Below are positions 7,513 to 14,735 of a stretch of DNA of 40,490 nucleotides, piece after piece; position 1 is the first letter of the stretch, and each line of letters starts with the position of its first letter. Under the pieces are notes generated by a model. The model did no database searches. It was not told the origin of the DNA and saw only the letters and a list, made by a program, of their open reading frames with translations. The stretch is from Regnicoccus frigidus (GTDB lineage Bacteria; Cyanobacteriota; Cyanobacteriia; PCC-6307; Cyanobiaceae), in contig JAOANE010000001.1 in assembly GCA_025194985.1 (NCBI GenBank), forward strand, positions 1 through 40,490. The letters run 5' to 3'. The translations under genes and the position numbers were made by a program.

Positions 7513-7959
7513 TCAAGGCCGGAATTGATCAAGCATCGTCTTGCTCAGTTCAATCTCACAGGATGTGGTGAAGATGCCATAGCCACTGCCCTGAAAGCTC
7601 AATGATTTGGCATAGGCGCAGACCTTGCGCCGTTCGCGGCGAAAGGCCTCTGCCTGCCTGATCGGATCAGGGCTGGTGCGGAAGACGTTCCTGAGGTTGT
7701 CGCGCCAGAGGCCCTGGAAATCATCTTCAGGCACGGCTTGCGCCTGTTTGGCAACGCCGCCCAAGGCCTCTTCCAGCTCCTGGTCCAGCTTCCTGAGAAC
7801 CTTGACCAGACAGCGGCTTGTTTCGACCGTGGTCATGGCATCGCTGCAGGCGTCCTGTTCTGCATGGGCTGCTCCCTGCAGCGGCGGCAACAGGGCCACA
7901 AGCGTTCCGAGCAGCAGCACAAGGGGCTTCAAAGGTAGAGAGAATTTCATCAAGGCCAT
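7513..7959 (-). CDS. Secreted LprI/DUF1311-like protein
   Basis: A 148-residue exported protein. The signal peptide covers about residues 1-33 (hydrophobic LVLLLGTLVALL, cleavage near AHA). The mature domain has the pattern of the lysozyme-inhibitor LprI N-terminal family (DUF1311): DACSDAMTTVETSRCLVKVLRKLDQELEEAL, then a later cysteine pair in KVCAYAKSL and FTTSCEIELS. Four cysteines suggest two disulfides. In characterised members the domain binds lysozyme, but most DUF1311 proteins have no known role. It begins 27 bp after the stop of the MFS-like gene on the same strand and may be co-transcribed. An internal ATG at codon 4 is an alternative start. Confidence 0.65.
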   Translation of the reverse strand: MALMKFSLPLKPLVLLLGTLVALLPPLQGAAHAEQDACSDAMTTVETSRCLVKVLRKLDQELEEALGGVAKQAQAVPEDDFQGLWRDNLRNVFRTSPDPIRQAEAFRRERRKVCAYAKSLSFQGSGYGIFTTSCEIELSKTMLDQFRP

Positions 7960-7986
7960 TCAGCGGGTCTGTCAGCGGGGCTGGTT

Positions 7987-9135
7987 TTATCCTGGGGCAT
8001 CGCAGCTGGCAGCGACCCGCGTAGAACCACCGGGTGATCGCGGGCGCCGAAGACTGAACAGAACGGCCAACCCAAAGCCACCCAGCTGCATGGGCAACGC
8101 GTAGGACAGTCCGGCCAGCTGGGCCAGCAACCCCATACCCAAGCTGCCGGCCAAACCTCCCACACTCCCGGAGCGCTCCAGGCGGTCCCAGCCCATCGCC
8201 TTGTCCTCAGCATCGATGCTCTCGGCCAGCCCATGATCGCTTGCGGCGGCCACTCCACCCAAGGGCAGAAACAGCGCCACGGCGCCCCAGCCCGGCACAA
8301 ATTGGGTGGCGAGCAACAAGGCGGCCATCAGGCCATAGCGGCCGGGAGGCGCCAAGCCAACGAACAAGCGACGCAGCGATCGGCCCAGAAGATAGGCGCT
8401 GAGAACCATGCCGAAGTCGAAGCAATTGCCGCTCCCCAACTCGCGCACCCAGAGGGCGATCATCGCGAACAGCCCCCCGAACAACATCCCCTGACCCAGG
8501 GAGGCGGCATGCAACTGATCCTGATGGGGACGCGAGCGCTGGTCCAGCTCCTGAGGAACCGGCTCTTCTGGCATCCCCGCCTCGGCCCCAGGCTCAGCAC
8601 GCAGTGACACCAGCAACAGGGGCAGCAGCAGAAGCAAGGCGTTGACGTACTGGGCCAAGGCACGGCCCAACGGGAAAAGCACGCCCGTCAGCACCGTGCC
8701 GATCCATTGCCCCAGGTCACCACTCGAACGCAACTGATTCACGCTGAGGTCCGAGCCCCTGAGCAAGGTCTGCTGCATGGGCAGAACGCTGATGCGTTCA
8801 CCCAGGGCGAGCAGAACGGCAGCCAGCAGAACCCACAACGGTGAACGCCCAGGAATCCCGAGGCTGGCAAGCAACAACAGCAGTACGGCTACCAGCTTGA
8901 GCAGATAGCCCGACCGCCGCCGTGGCAACGCAAACAGGGCCGGCACACTGCTGAGAGCCGGCAACATCGCGTTCATCAACGGCGATGGGGTCAGGCCACT
9001 CAGCAGCCAAGCGGTGGAGGCATAGCTCAGACTTCCTCCTGCGACAGCACTGGCCCAGAGCAGGGGACGAAATGCAGGTGACATCGCGTTAAAGTGAAAC
9101 GGCGCTGAAGCCTTGGACGTTGACTTCTTCGCCAT
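7987..9135 (-). CDS. MFS-like integral membrane protein
   Basis: A 382-residue polytopic membrane protein with about 10-11 hydrophobic segments in two halves separated by a polar loop at about 195-225, the arrangement of a major facilitator superfamily carrier. I see no motif that reveals the substrate. Small, Ala/Gly/Leu-rich helices and the segment GDLGQWIGTVLTGVLFPLGRAL are consistent with MFS helices 4-5. It starts 15 bp after the 82-residue gene and precedes the LprI-like gene, all on the minus strand. Substrate and direction of transport cannot be inferred. Confidence 0.6.
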   Translation of the reverse strand: MAKKSTSKASAPFHFNAMSPAFRPLLWASAVAGGSLSYASTAWLLSGLTPSPLMNAMLPALSSVPALFALPRRRSGYLLKLVAVLLLLLASLGIPGRSPLWVLLAAVLLALGERISVLPMQQTLLRGSDLSVNQLRSSGDLGQWIGTVLTGVLFPLGRALAQYVNALLLLLPLLLVSLRAEPGAEAGMPEEPVPQELDQRSRPHQDQLHAASLGQGMLFGGLFAMIALWVRELGSGNCFDFGMVLSAYLLGRSLRRLFVGLAPPGRYGLMAALLLATQFVPGWGAVALFLPLGGVAAASDHGLAESIDAEDKAMGWDRLERSGSVGGLAGSLGMGLLAQLAGLSYALPMQLGGFGLAVLFSLRRPRSPGGSTRVAASCDAPG

Positions 9136-9150
9136 AGCGAAAAGTAACCG

Positions 9151-9399
9151 TCAGATCATCCTGTACCTGCCAATCTGGATTTTCTCTTCAATTTTTATGG
9201 TTTTATTATAAAGATCGATACCTTCCACAGAAGCCACTTCTCCCTGAATGCCTTGGGCTGCCATCTGCTCAACAAGTTGCTTGATGAAGGCTTCTTCAAC
9301 TTTATTTTGATCAAAGCCGCTTGGAGTTAGCTTCGCAAAGAAGCGACCAATCCTTGATGCCACCACAGAACTAGGATTGCTGATTTTAATCAAGATCAT
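9151..9399 (-). CDS. Small conserved-looking cytoplasmic protein, function unknown
   Basis: An 82-residue protein without signal or membrane segments. The sequence is well-formed and amphipathic, with a helix at about 33-52 (KVEEAFIKQLVEQMAAQG) followed by beta-like segments, which suggests a small alpha/beta domain. I have the impression of similar short cyanobacterial proteins but cannot name a family. The codon usage is more AT-rich than that of its neighbours. The ATG at 9399 is the only good start. The MFS-like gene follows 15 bp later, so the two are probably co-transcribed. Confidence 0.55.
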   Translation of the reverse strand: MILIKISNPSSVVASRIGRFFAKLTPSGFDQNKVEEAFIKQLVEQMAAQGIQGEVASVEGIDLYNKTIKIEEKIQIGRYRMI

Positions 9400-9752
9400 T
9401 GGATCTATGCAAAGCGGTTAGCGTGGATCTTAACTCATTACTGAGCTAGTCATTGCCGGAGAGCGTTTAGCCTGTAGCGATACGCACAGATCGGCCGGCT
9501 CAGTCAAGCATTCTTGAGCGATAACACAATAAAGACTGCCTTCTTTTGAGTGTATTGATAAAAAATACATTTACGGATATTTGTCACTGTTGCAGCAAAT
9601 TATTCTGGTATTGAGCAAAGACACCAGGCCTGCATTGATGCGGCAATGCCAATCAAGTTGGCAGTTTTGCAAATAGCAAGAAGTAACAAGAGCAGGCTCT
9701 GATTCCAGTTCTGGACAACAACTCCTTCACAAAGAAGCTGATGCTGGTCAGC
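9400..9752. other. Gene-free AT-rich region at the left border of the sulfur island
   Basis: About 350 bp without a supported gene, clearly lower in GC than the flanks. It separates the minus-strand small-protein gene from the 3' end of the OsmC-like gene. It should contain the promoter of the 82-residue gene and the terminator of the sulfur operon, but I find neither a strong hairpin with a T-run nor a good -35/-10 pair. Confidence 0.5.
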
Positions 9753-10202
9753 TCAAGCTTCAGCCAACTCCAAGCTGATGGCTTTCTCCACAGCAGCTGG
9801 CAGGTTGCGCGACACAGGGCAGAGCTTCATCCGCCGACTGATGAAGGCGATGGCCTCGTCATCGGCGCGGGCCAACTCCTCGGCGGGCGCTCCAGGATCA
9901 AGCGTCAGGCGGAAGTGGCCATTCACCTGCTCAAGAATCCAGTCAGAACTGGTGATCACCGTGAACGTCCCCTCCACCCGTTGCAAGGGAATGGCCCGCT
10001 CCTGGGCATTGGCCACCAGATAAAAGTGCTGGCAGAGCAACAACGAAAGCAGGTAGAGCCGGAACCCTGGTGTGCTGAGGCTTGGGTGTTGTGCTTGCCA
10101 GTCTCCGGAGTCAGCGTGGAATTCCACCAGAAGTTCATCGCTGGCAGGGTCGGCAGCACCGTGGCTGCTGCACAGCCGGAACTCAAACGTGCGTGTGCTC
10201 AT
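9753..10202 (-). CDS. OsmC-like protein
   Basis: A 149-residue protein of the OsmC/Ohr fold. Both cysteines expected of the family are visible: one in the central helix, LLLCQHFYLV (about residue 57), and one in MKLCPVSRNLP (about 128), matching the classical CPxSxxL turn. Family members reduce organic hydroperoxides, and some act on sulfane-sulfur (hydropolysulfide) substrates; that second activity would suit the operon. Its ATG overlaps the stop of the TauE/SafE gene (ATGA), so translation is coupled. It is the last gene of the four-gene persulfide operon. Confidence 0.75.
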   Translation of the reverse strand: MSTRTFEFRLCSSHGAADPASDELLVEFHADSGDWQAQHPSLSTPGFRLYLLSLLLCQHFYLVANAQERAIPLQRVEGTFTVITSSDWILEQVNGHFRLTLDPGAPAEELARADDEAIAFISRRMKLCPVSRNLPAAVEKAISLELAEA

Positions 10203-11053
10203 GGCATGGACCTCAGGGATAGGGGAGCAGAACGGAAGCTGATCGGCGCGGCACGTTGGGCGCTGGCGGTCTGGCGGCGAACAGCCTCCATGCCACTGAG
10301 CAGGGCCGAGCCGATCAGCAGGGCCGCGAAACCGCGCCGCAGCTTGCGGTCATTGAGCCGGGGGGCCAGCCACTGGCCCAGCCCGGCGCCGATCGCCCCG
10401 CCAGCCAGCAGGGGCAGCACCAGCGGCAGGCTGGCCGCCGGCCAGTGGCCCAGGGCTTCGAGGGCCACCAGGCTGTTGGTGATGATCAGCAGCAGGCTGG
10501 TGCCACTGGCCAGCGGCATCGGCAAACCGGCCAGCAGCACCAGGGCCGGCACTAGCGCGAAGCCTCCACCAACGCCGGCAATGCCGGTAAGCAGACCCAC
10601 CAACACCCCCTGGACGGCCAGGGCGGCTGGCCGGCGCAGCGTCCCGCTGGCTGAGTGGGTGCGATCATCTTCATCTGCGGCCGGGCCACGCCGGGTGAGC
10701 AGCCAGGAGGCGACCAGGGCCGCCACAGCGAAGATCCCCAGCTGCACCGGTTCGGAGATCAAGCCGGCCTTGACGAGGCTGCCGCCGATCCAGCTTCCCG
10801 CCAATGCCGGCACGCCCAACACCAGGGCGGGCCGGAGGGCCACCTGGCGGCGGCGCAGGTAAGGGCCGATGTTGGCCAGCGCCAACACAATCACAACAAC
10901 CAGGGAAAGGGGAATGGCCTCCTTGGCCGGCAGCCCGGCACCGCTGATCAGCAGGGGTAACAACAGAATCGAACCACCAGCCCCGAGCACCGCCAGCAGG
11001 AAGCCGATCAGGGCTCCGCCGAGGATCAACAGCAGGGCGGTGGAGGTGATCAT
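10199..11053 (-). CDS. TauE/SafE (TSUP) family sulfite/thiosulfate-type exporter
   Basis: A 284-residue integral membrane protein with eight predicted helices in two homologous halves. The TSUP signatures GFLLAVLGAGGSILLLPLL (about residues 15-33) and GLLTGIAGVGGGFALVPAL begin the two repeats. Family members move sulfite, sulfoacetate or other small sulfur compounds. Placement between a rhodanese and an OsmC-like gene, behind a persulfide dioxygenase, points to sulfite or thiosulfate export. The ATG at 11053 overlaps the preceding stop (ATGA); a longer upstream frame is just the antisense extension of this overlap. Confidence 0.85.
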   Translation of the reverse strand: MITSTALLLILGGALIGFLLAVLGAGGSILLLPLLISGAGLPAKEAIPLSLVVVIVLALANIGPYLRRRQVALRPALVLGVPALAGSWIGGSLVKAGLISEPVQLGIFAVAALVASWLLTRRGPAADEDDRTHSASGTLRRPAALAVQGVLVGLLTGIAGVGGGFALVPALVLLAGLPMPLASGTSLLLIITNSLVALEALGHWPAASLPLVLPLLAGGAIGAGLGQWLAPRLNDRKLRRGFAALLIGSALLSGMEAVRRQTASAQRAAPISFRSAPLSLRSMP

Positions 11054-11559
11054 GCCCTCACCCGGTTCCAGGGCATGGCAGCAAGCAGGCGGGCCATGCC
11101 GCAGAAGCCGCTGACCCCGGCAAAAACAAGGCCAGCCCCCACGAAGCCAGCCAGCCAGATCCATCCCGGTGCCACGGTGCTGAGGATCACACCGAGAAGC
11201 ACCAGCCCCCCGGCCGCGATCTGCACCTGGCGCATCAGCGGCAGGGGAGCGCCGCTGCGTTTGTGGATCGGCAGCCCCGCCTGCTGCCAGGCGTCGATGC
11301 CGCCGCTGAGATCGGTGAGGCGATCAGGGTGTCCCCGCCGCAACAGCTCGGCCAGTCCCTTCGCGCTGCGGTTGCCGCTCTGGCAAACCAACACCAATGG
11401 TCCCTCGGGGAGGGAGGTGCGGCCCAGCCGGGAGAGGGGAATGTTGCGGCTGCCCGGGATCGATCCGCTGCTGAATTCAACCGGCTCGCGCACGTCGACG
11501 ACGCTGATCGGGTCGCTCTTGAGCTGGTCGGCCAGCTGGCGTGGGGTTTGGGAGGTCAT
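11050..11559 (-). CDS. Rhodanese-DUF2892 membrane protein (YgaP-like)
   Basis: A 169-residue two-domain protein. A single rhodanese domain spans about residues 5-95, with VVDVREPVEF, the active-site cysteine in VLVCQSGNRSAKG and the closing LSGGIDAWQQAGLP. It is followed by a DUF2892 transmembrane hairpin (two hydrophobic helices, AGGLVLLGVILSTVAPGWIW and GFVGAGLVFAGVSGFCGMARLL). The architecture is that of E. coli YgaP, a membrane sulfurtransferase. It should accept sulfane sulfur at the inner face of the membrane. The ATG at 11559 gives the compact rhodanese start and sits 11 bp after the dioxygenase stop. Its own stop overlaps the TauE/SafE start. Confidence 0.87.
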   Translation of the reverse strand: MTSQTPRQLADQLKSDPISVVDVREPVEFSSGSIPGSRNIPLSRLGRTSLPEGPLVLVCQSGNRSAKGLAELLRRGHPDRLTDLSGGIDAWQQAGLPIHKRSGAPLPLMRQVQIAAGGLVLLGVILSTVAPGWIWLAGFVGAGLVFAGVSGFCGMARLLAAMPWNRVRA

Positions 11560-11570
11560 GGCTCGTGTGG

Positions 11571-12734
11571 TCAAGGCAGTTGTGGTCGAGGCTGTGGGGA
11601 TGAAGCGTCGGCGAAGTTGAGGGGGTAGCCATTGGCCTGCCAAGCACGCAGACCGCCGCGAAGGTTGGCCACCTGGGGACGTCCTGCCTTGAGCAGGAGC
11701 TGGGTCCCCAGAGCCGAGCGACTGCCGGAGTGGCAGAGCACCACGACGGGTTGATCCTTTGGGATCTCAGCGGTCCGTGCCTCCAGTTCGGGCAAGGGGA
11801 TCAGCAGGCTGCCGGCGATGCGACCATCGGGACCATCGAATTCCTCGGCCGAGCGCACATCCACCACCACCGCCTCGCCCCGATGGCTGGCGAGCCAGGC
11901 CGGCGGCAGCTCGGGCAGGCCGGCATAACTGCGCTGGACCTGCGCCCAGGAGGCACCTCCGGCCGTTGAATCCTCGCGGGGTTTGCCGGAACGCAGATTG
12001 CCGGGCAGGGCGATGGCGATGCGGTGGGGGTGGGGCAATTTCATCGTCTCCATGTAGACGACGAAATCGCGTTCGTTGGCCTCGCCACCGAGGCGGGCGT
12101 TGAAGGCCTTCTCCTCAGCCACCGAGGTGACGCCTCGGCCGGTGTAGTCGTGGCCTGGATAAAGCAGGCAGGACTCCGGCAACGAGAGGAGTTGCTCGGT
12201 GATCGAGCGGTAGAGGGTATGGGCGTCGCCCTGCTGGAAGTCGCAGCGGCCGCAGCCCCGCACCAGCAGGGCGTCGCCACAGAAGGCCAGGCTGTGGTCG
12301 TCGAGTACAAAGCTGAGACAGCCATTGGTGTGCCCCGGTGTGGCGCGCACCTCCAGGGCCCGCTCTCCGAAGGCCACCCGATCACCGTGCTGCAGGGGCA
12401 GGCTCACGTGTTCCGCCCCGACGCTGGCGGCCAAACCGATGGCGCTGCCGGTGGCGGCGTGCATCAGCCAGCTGCCCGTCACGTGGTCGGCGTGGGCATG
12501 GGTGTCGAGGCAGGCCAGCAGCTCGATGCCCAGTTCGCGGATCAAGGAGAGATCGCGGTCGTGCTGCTCGAAAACCGAATCGATCAGCAGGCCCTGGCGG
12601 CTGCTGACATCGGCGAGTAGGTAGGTGAAGGTGCCGGTGCCGGCGTCAAAGAGCTGGCGGAAGAGCAGGGGCTGACCACCGGCTGCAGCGGCCAGGGACA
12701 GGGCGGCAGACGCTGGAGCGCGAGCAACGGCCAT
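11571..12734 (-). CDS. Persulfide dioxygenase-rhodanese fusion (metallo-beta-lactamase fold)
   Basis: A 387-residue fusion. An ETHE1/Blh-type metallo-beta-lactamase domain occupies about residues 20-270, with the metal motif THAHADH at 78-84, GHT in RATPGHTNG, and GDALLVRGCGRCDF and YPGHDY later. A rhodanese domain follows at about 285-380, with VVDVRSAEEFDG, the active cysteine in VVLCHSGSRS and LRGGLRAWQANG. The enzyme class oxidises glutathione persulfide to sulfite with iron, and the rhodanese domain can pass the sulfane sulfur on. The ATG at 12734 is chosen because it fits family length and leaves an operator-like site at 12756-12771 upstream. It is the first gene of the operon and divergent from the ArsR-type regulator. 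Confidence 0.9.
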   Translation of the reverse strand: MAVARAPASAALSLAAAAGGQPLLFRQLFDAGTGTFTYLLADVSSRQGLLIDSVFEQHDRDLSLIRELGIELLACLDTHAHADHVTGSWLMHAATGSAIGLAASVGAEHVSLPLQHGDRVAFGERALEVRATPGHTNGCLSFVLDDHSLAFCGDALLVRGCGRCDFQQGDAHTLYRSITEQLLSLPESCLLYPGHDYTGRGVTSVAEEKAFNARLGGEANERDFVVYMETMKLPHPHRIAIALPGNLRSGKPREDSTAGGASWAQVQRSYAGLPELPPAWLASHRGEAVVVDVRSAEEFDGPDGRIAGSLLIPLPELEARTAEIPKDQPVVVLCHSGSRSALGTQLLLKAGRPQVANLRGGLRAWQANGYPLNFADASSPQPRPQLP

Positions 12735-12755
12735 GGGAGAGCAACGGCAACTGCT

Positions 12756-12771
12756 ATGAGCATAACCGCAT
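12756..12771 (-). promoter_or_regulatory. Putative ArsR-family operator, site A
   Basis: On the minus strand this reads ATGCGGTTATGCTCAT, of the form ATG-N10-CAT. It lies 22 bp upstream of the dioxygenase start. It matches three further sites at 12843, 14590 and 14689 in the outer triplets and part of the core (ATGCG.TT...GC.CAT). The flanks TTT and AG also recur. Confidence 0.6.
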
Positions 12772-12823
12772 AAAGAGCTTAGAAGCGTTTTTTTTATGAG
12801 CGCAGTGGAGTTAGGCGCCAGGG

Positions 12824-12829
12824 TTGACA
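12824..12829 (+). promoter_or_regulatory. -35-like TTGACA box before the ArsR gene
   Basis: A perfect TTGACA lies 41 bp upstream of the regulator start. No good -10 is found at 17 bp; the best nearby AT-rich hexamer, CATAAT at 12839, is too close. Operator site B follows directly. The promoter assignment is tentative. Confidence 0.35.
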
Positions 12830-12842
12830 TGTTTTTGGCATA

Positions 12843-12858
12843 ATGCTTTGAGCGTCAT
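12843..12858 (+). promoter_or_regulatory. Putative ArsR-family operator, site B
   Basis: The sequence ATGCTTTGAGCGTCAT ends 11 bp before the regulator's start codon and is the second ATG-N10-CAT element of the divergent region. The flanks (TA before, AAAG after) make it an imperfect palindrome. Its position at the regulator's own start suggests autorepression, as is common for ArsR-family proteins. Confidence 0.6.
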
Positions 12859-12869
12859 AAAGACCATTC

Positions 12870-13211
12870 ATGGCCGCCGCCGATTCCATGCCCAGCCCCG
12901 AGCTCCTCGAAGAACTCAGCGGTTTCTTTCGGCTCCTGAGTGAACCGGCACGCCTGCAGTTGCTCTGCCAGCTCAAGCACGGCAAGGCCAGGGATGTGAC
13001 CTCCCTGATCGAAGCCACGGGCTTCAGCCAGTCGCACATCAGCCGTCAGCTCGGCCAACTACAGCGTGCCGGCCTGATCCGTTGCGAACGTGATGGCACG
13101 CGCCTGATTTACACGGTGGCCGACCCGTTGGTGGAGGAACTCTGCAACCTGGTTCAGGGCCGCCTGAGGCAGCGCTTGGAGAAGCAACTTCGGCAGCTGC
13201 AGGCGGTCTGA
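12870..13211 (+). CDS. ArsR-family transcriptional regulator, candidate sulfide/persulfide sensor
   Basis: A 113-residue winged-helix repressor. The ArsR pattern is clear: FFRLLSEPARLQLLCQL (residues 19-35), the recognition helix SQSHISRQLGQLQRAGLI (53-70), and the wing RCERDGTRLIYTV (71-83). Cysteines are C33 in the second helix, C72 before the wing and C92 in the C-terminal helix. The persulfide sensors SqrR and BigR also pair a cysteine in the same place of helix 2 with one in the last helix, although there the second lies about seven to ten residues further on. No ArsR metal site such as ELCVCDL is present. Together with the flanking sulfide genes this suggests a thiol-based sulfane-sulfur sensor comparable to Synechocystis SuoR. 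The gene is convergent with the SQR gene, 14 bp apart. Confidence 0.85.
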   Translation: MAAADSMPSPELLEELSGFFRLLSEPARLQLLCQLKHGKARDVTSLIEATGFSQSHISRQLGQLQRAGLIRCERDGTRLIYTVADPLVEELCNLVQGRLRQRLEKQLRQLQAV

Positions 13212-13225
13212 TCACTCCGGCTTGA

Positions 13226-14518
13226 TCACGGCTGCTGATGCGCCAGCCCCAGCCAGCGCACCAGCGGAGCCAACGGCTTGATGAAACGACTTTCGAGCAA
13301 GCGACCCTTCAGTACCCGATTCCAGTACACCCAAGGGAACACCCGTGTTTCCACCAGCCACATGCTCCAGCGCTCCTTGGTTGGATCCACGAGGAAGGAG
13401 CTGACCGGCTGGAGCTGGTAGTCAAATTCCGCCATCACCACGCGGCCAAAACCGGTGATCAACGGGCAGGCCGTATAGCCGTCGTACTGGGCCGGTAGGG
13501 GAGCAGCATCGAGCTGGGCCAGCAGGTTGGCCACCAACACCGGCGCCTGGCCACGGATGGCGGCCAGGCTCTTGGAGGTGGGCAGAGAGCTCACATCACC
13601 GAGGGCGAACACATCGGCAAAGCGCTTGTGCTGGCAAGTGAGCCTGTTCACGTCCACCCAGCCACCCGGTCCTTTGATGGCCAGGGGACTGGCGGCCATC
13701 ACATCAGGGGCCGACATCGGCGGCACCACATGCAAGAGGTCGAAGTGGATCGCCTCTTGCTGGGGCGGCTTACCTTCTGAGCTGACCTCGAAGATCGCCA
13801 GCTGTTCCTCGGCGCGCACCTCGATCAAGTTGTGGAGCAGACGGGTCTCGATCCCCCGGCGCGCCACGACGCGCTCAACCGTGGCGTTGTAGGCCTTCAC
13901 CGGATAGAGATGGGCCAGGGCCGTGCAGAAGATCACCCGGGCGTTCACGCCCACACCGCTGGTGGCCTGGAAGATGTCATCGGCCAGATACATCACCTTC
14001 TGGGGAGCACCGCCGCATTTGATCGGGGTGGCAGGGTGGCTGAAAACAGCCGTACCACCCTTGAAGCTGCGGATCGCCTCCCAGGTGGTCGCGATGTGGG
14101 CGCGTGAGTAGTTGCTGATGATGCCGTAGCTGCCGAGTGCCTCCGGCAGCCCTTTGATCTGACTCCAATTGAGCTGGAGACCCATGGCCACCACCAGCAC
14201 GTCGTAGCTGAGGGCTTCGCCGGCGGCCGTGATCACCCGGCGGGCCTGGGGTTCAAAACTTGCGGCGCTGCCCTGAATCCAGACAGCCCCAGCCGGGATC
14301 ACGCTGGCCTCGGAACGGTGGGTCTGCTCGAGCGCCAACAGACCAGCTCCAGCCGGGATCCAGCCGGACTGGTACTCGTGGACGGCTGCGGGCTCCAGGA
14401 TGGCCAGATCCAGGCCGGGCCGAGCCCGCAGCAACTGGGCCGCGACGATGAGCCCGCCGGAGCCGCCACCGACAATCAAAACCTGGAAGTGCCTTGCGCT
14501 GGAAGCAGATTCAGCCAT
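13226..14518 (-). CDS. sqr: Sulfide:quinone oxidoreductase, type II
   Basis: An FAD flavoprotein of 430 residues that oxidises sulfide to sulfane sulfur and reduces quinone at the membrane face. The dinucleotide-binding loop GGGSGG is at 17-22. The catalytic cysteines are C168 in TPIKCGGAPQK and C351 in YDGYTACPLITGFG. The family blocks PTSKSLAAIRGQAPVLVANL and AEFDYQLQPVSSF follow, and the amphipathic C terminus WVYWNRVLKGRLLE fits membrane attachment. The PIKC-GGAPQKVMYL context is that of type II (mitochondrial-like) enzymes, which use two cysteines and typically hand persulfide to an acceptor such as glutathione; this matches the persulfide dioxygenase next door. A GGAGAG Shine-Dalgarno site is just upstream of the ATG. 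Operator site D lies 72 bp upstream. Confidence 0.93.
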   Translation of the reverse strand: MAESASSARHFQVLIVGGGSGGLIVAAQLLRARPGLDLAILEPAAVHEYQSGWIPAGAGLLALEQTHRSEASVIPAGAVWIQGSAASFEPQARRVITAAGEALSYDVLVVAMGLQLNWSQIKGLPEALGSYGIISNYSRAHIATTWEAIRSFKGGTAVFSHPATPIKCGGAPQKVMYLADDIFQATSGVGVNARVIFCTALAHLYPVKAYNATVERVVARRGIETRLLHNLIEVRAEEQLAIFEVSSEGKPPQQEAIHFDLLHVVPPMSAPDVMAASPLAIKGPGGWVDVNRLTCQHKRFADVFALGDVSSLPTSKSLAAIRGQAPVLVANLLAQLDAAPLPAQYDGYTACPLITGFGRVVMAEFDYQLQPVSSFLVDPTKERWSMWLVETRVFPWVYWNRVLKGRLLESRFIKPLAPLVRWLGLAHQQP

Positions 14519-14589
14519 CTCTCCATCCCGAGCTCGCCTTTAGCTCTAACCCGGCCTGGCGCGCCGTGCCGCCATTGGCACATCTGTTG

Positions 14590-14605
14590 ATGCGTTTGTA
14601 GCCAT
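14590..14605 (+). promoter_or_regulatory. Putative ArsR-family operator, site D
   Basis: ATGCGTTTGTAGCCAT lies between the divergent sqr and DUF3122 genes, 72 bp upstream of the sqr start. It differs from site C only at two of its 16 positions. The flanking TTG...AAGC also resembles the other sites. Confidence 0.6.
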
Positions 14606-14664
14606 AAGCGGGTAAGAGCCAGCCTGGCGCAGCACGGCGAAGACCAACAGCCCAGTCCCGATGC

Positions 14665-14693
14665 TTGCACTAGAATTGCTAGGCCTTTATGCG
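14665..14693 (+). promoter_or_regulatory. Possible promoter of the DUF3122 gene
   Basis: TTGCAC at 14665-14670 and TATGCG at 14688-14693 are 17 bp apart, a fair -35/-10 arrangement. The -10 overlaps operator site C, so a bound repressor would block polymerase. Confidence 0.35.
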
Positions 14694-14704
14694 TTTAGAG
14701 CCAT
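14689..14704 (+). promoter_or_regulatory. Putative ArsR-family operator, site C
   Basis: ATGCGTTTAGAGCCAT, the fourth ATG-N10-CAT element, lies just upstream of the DUF3122 coding start chosen here (14736) and overlaps the ATG at 14703. Because an operator there would remove a translated leader, the later start is preferred. Confidence 0.6.
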
Positions 14705-14735
14705 GAATTGCCTTGACCGGGGTGAGCTTCGTCCG

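Noticed and set aside
13210..13236. TGATCA...TGATCA hairpin between arsR and sqr as a terminator
   Set aside because: The stem is only 5-6 bp, without GC clamp or T-run.
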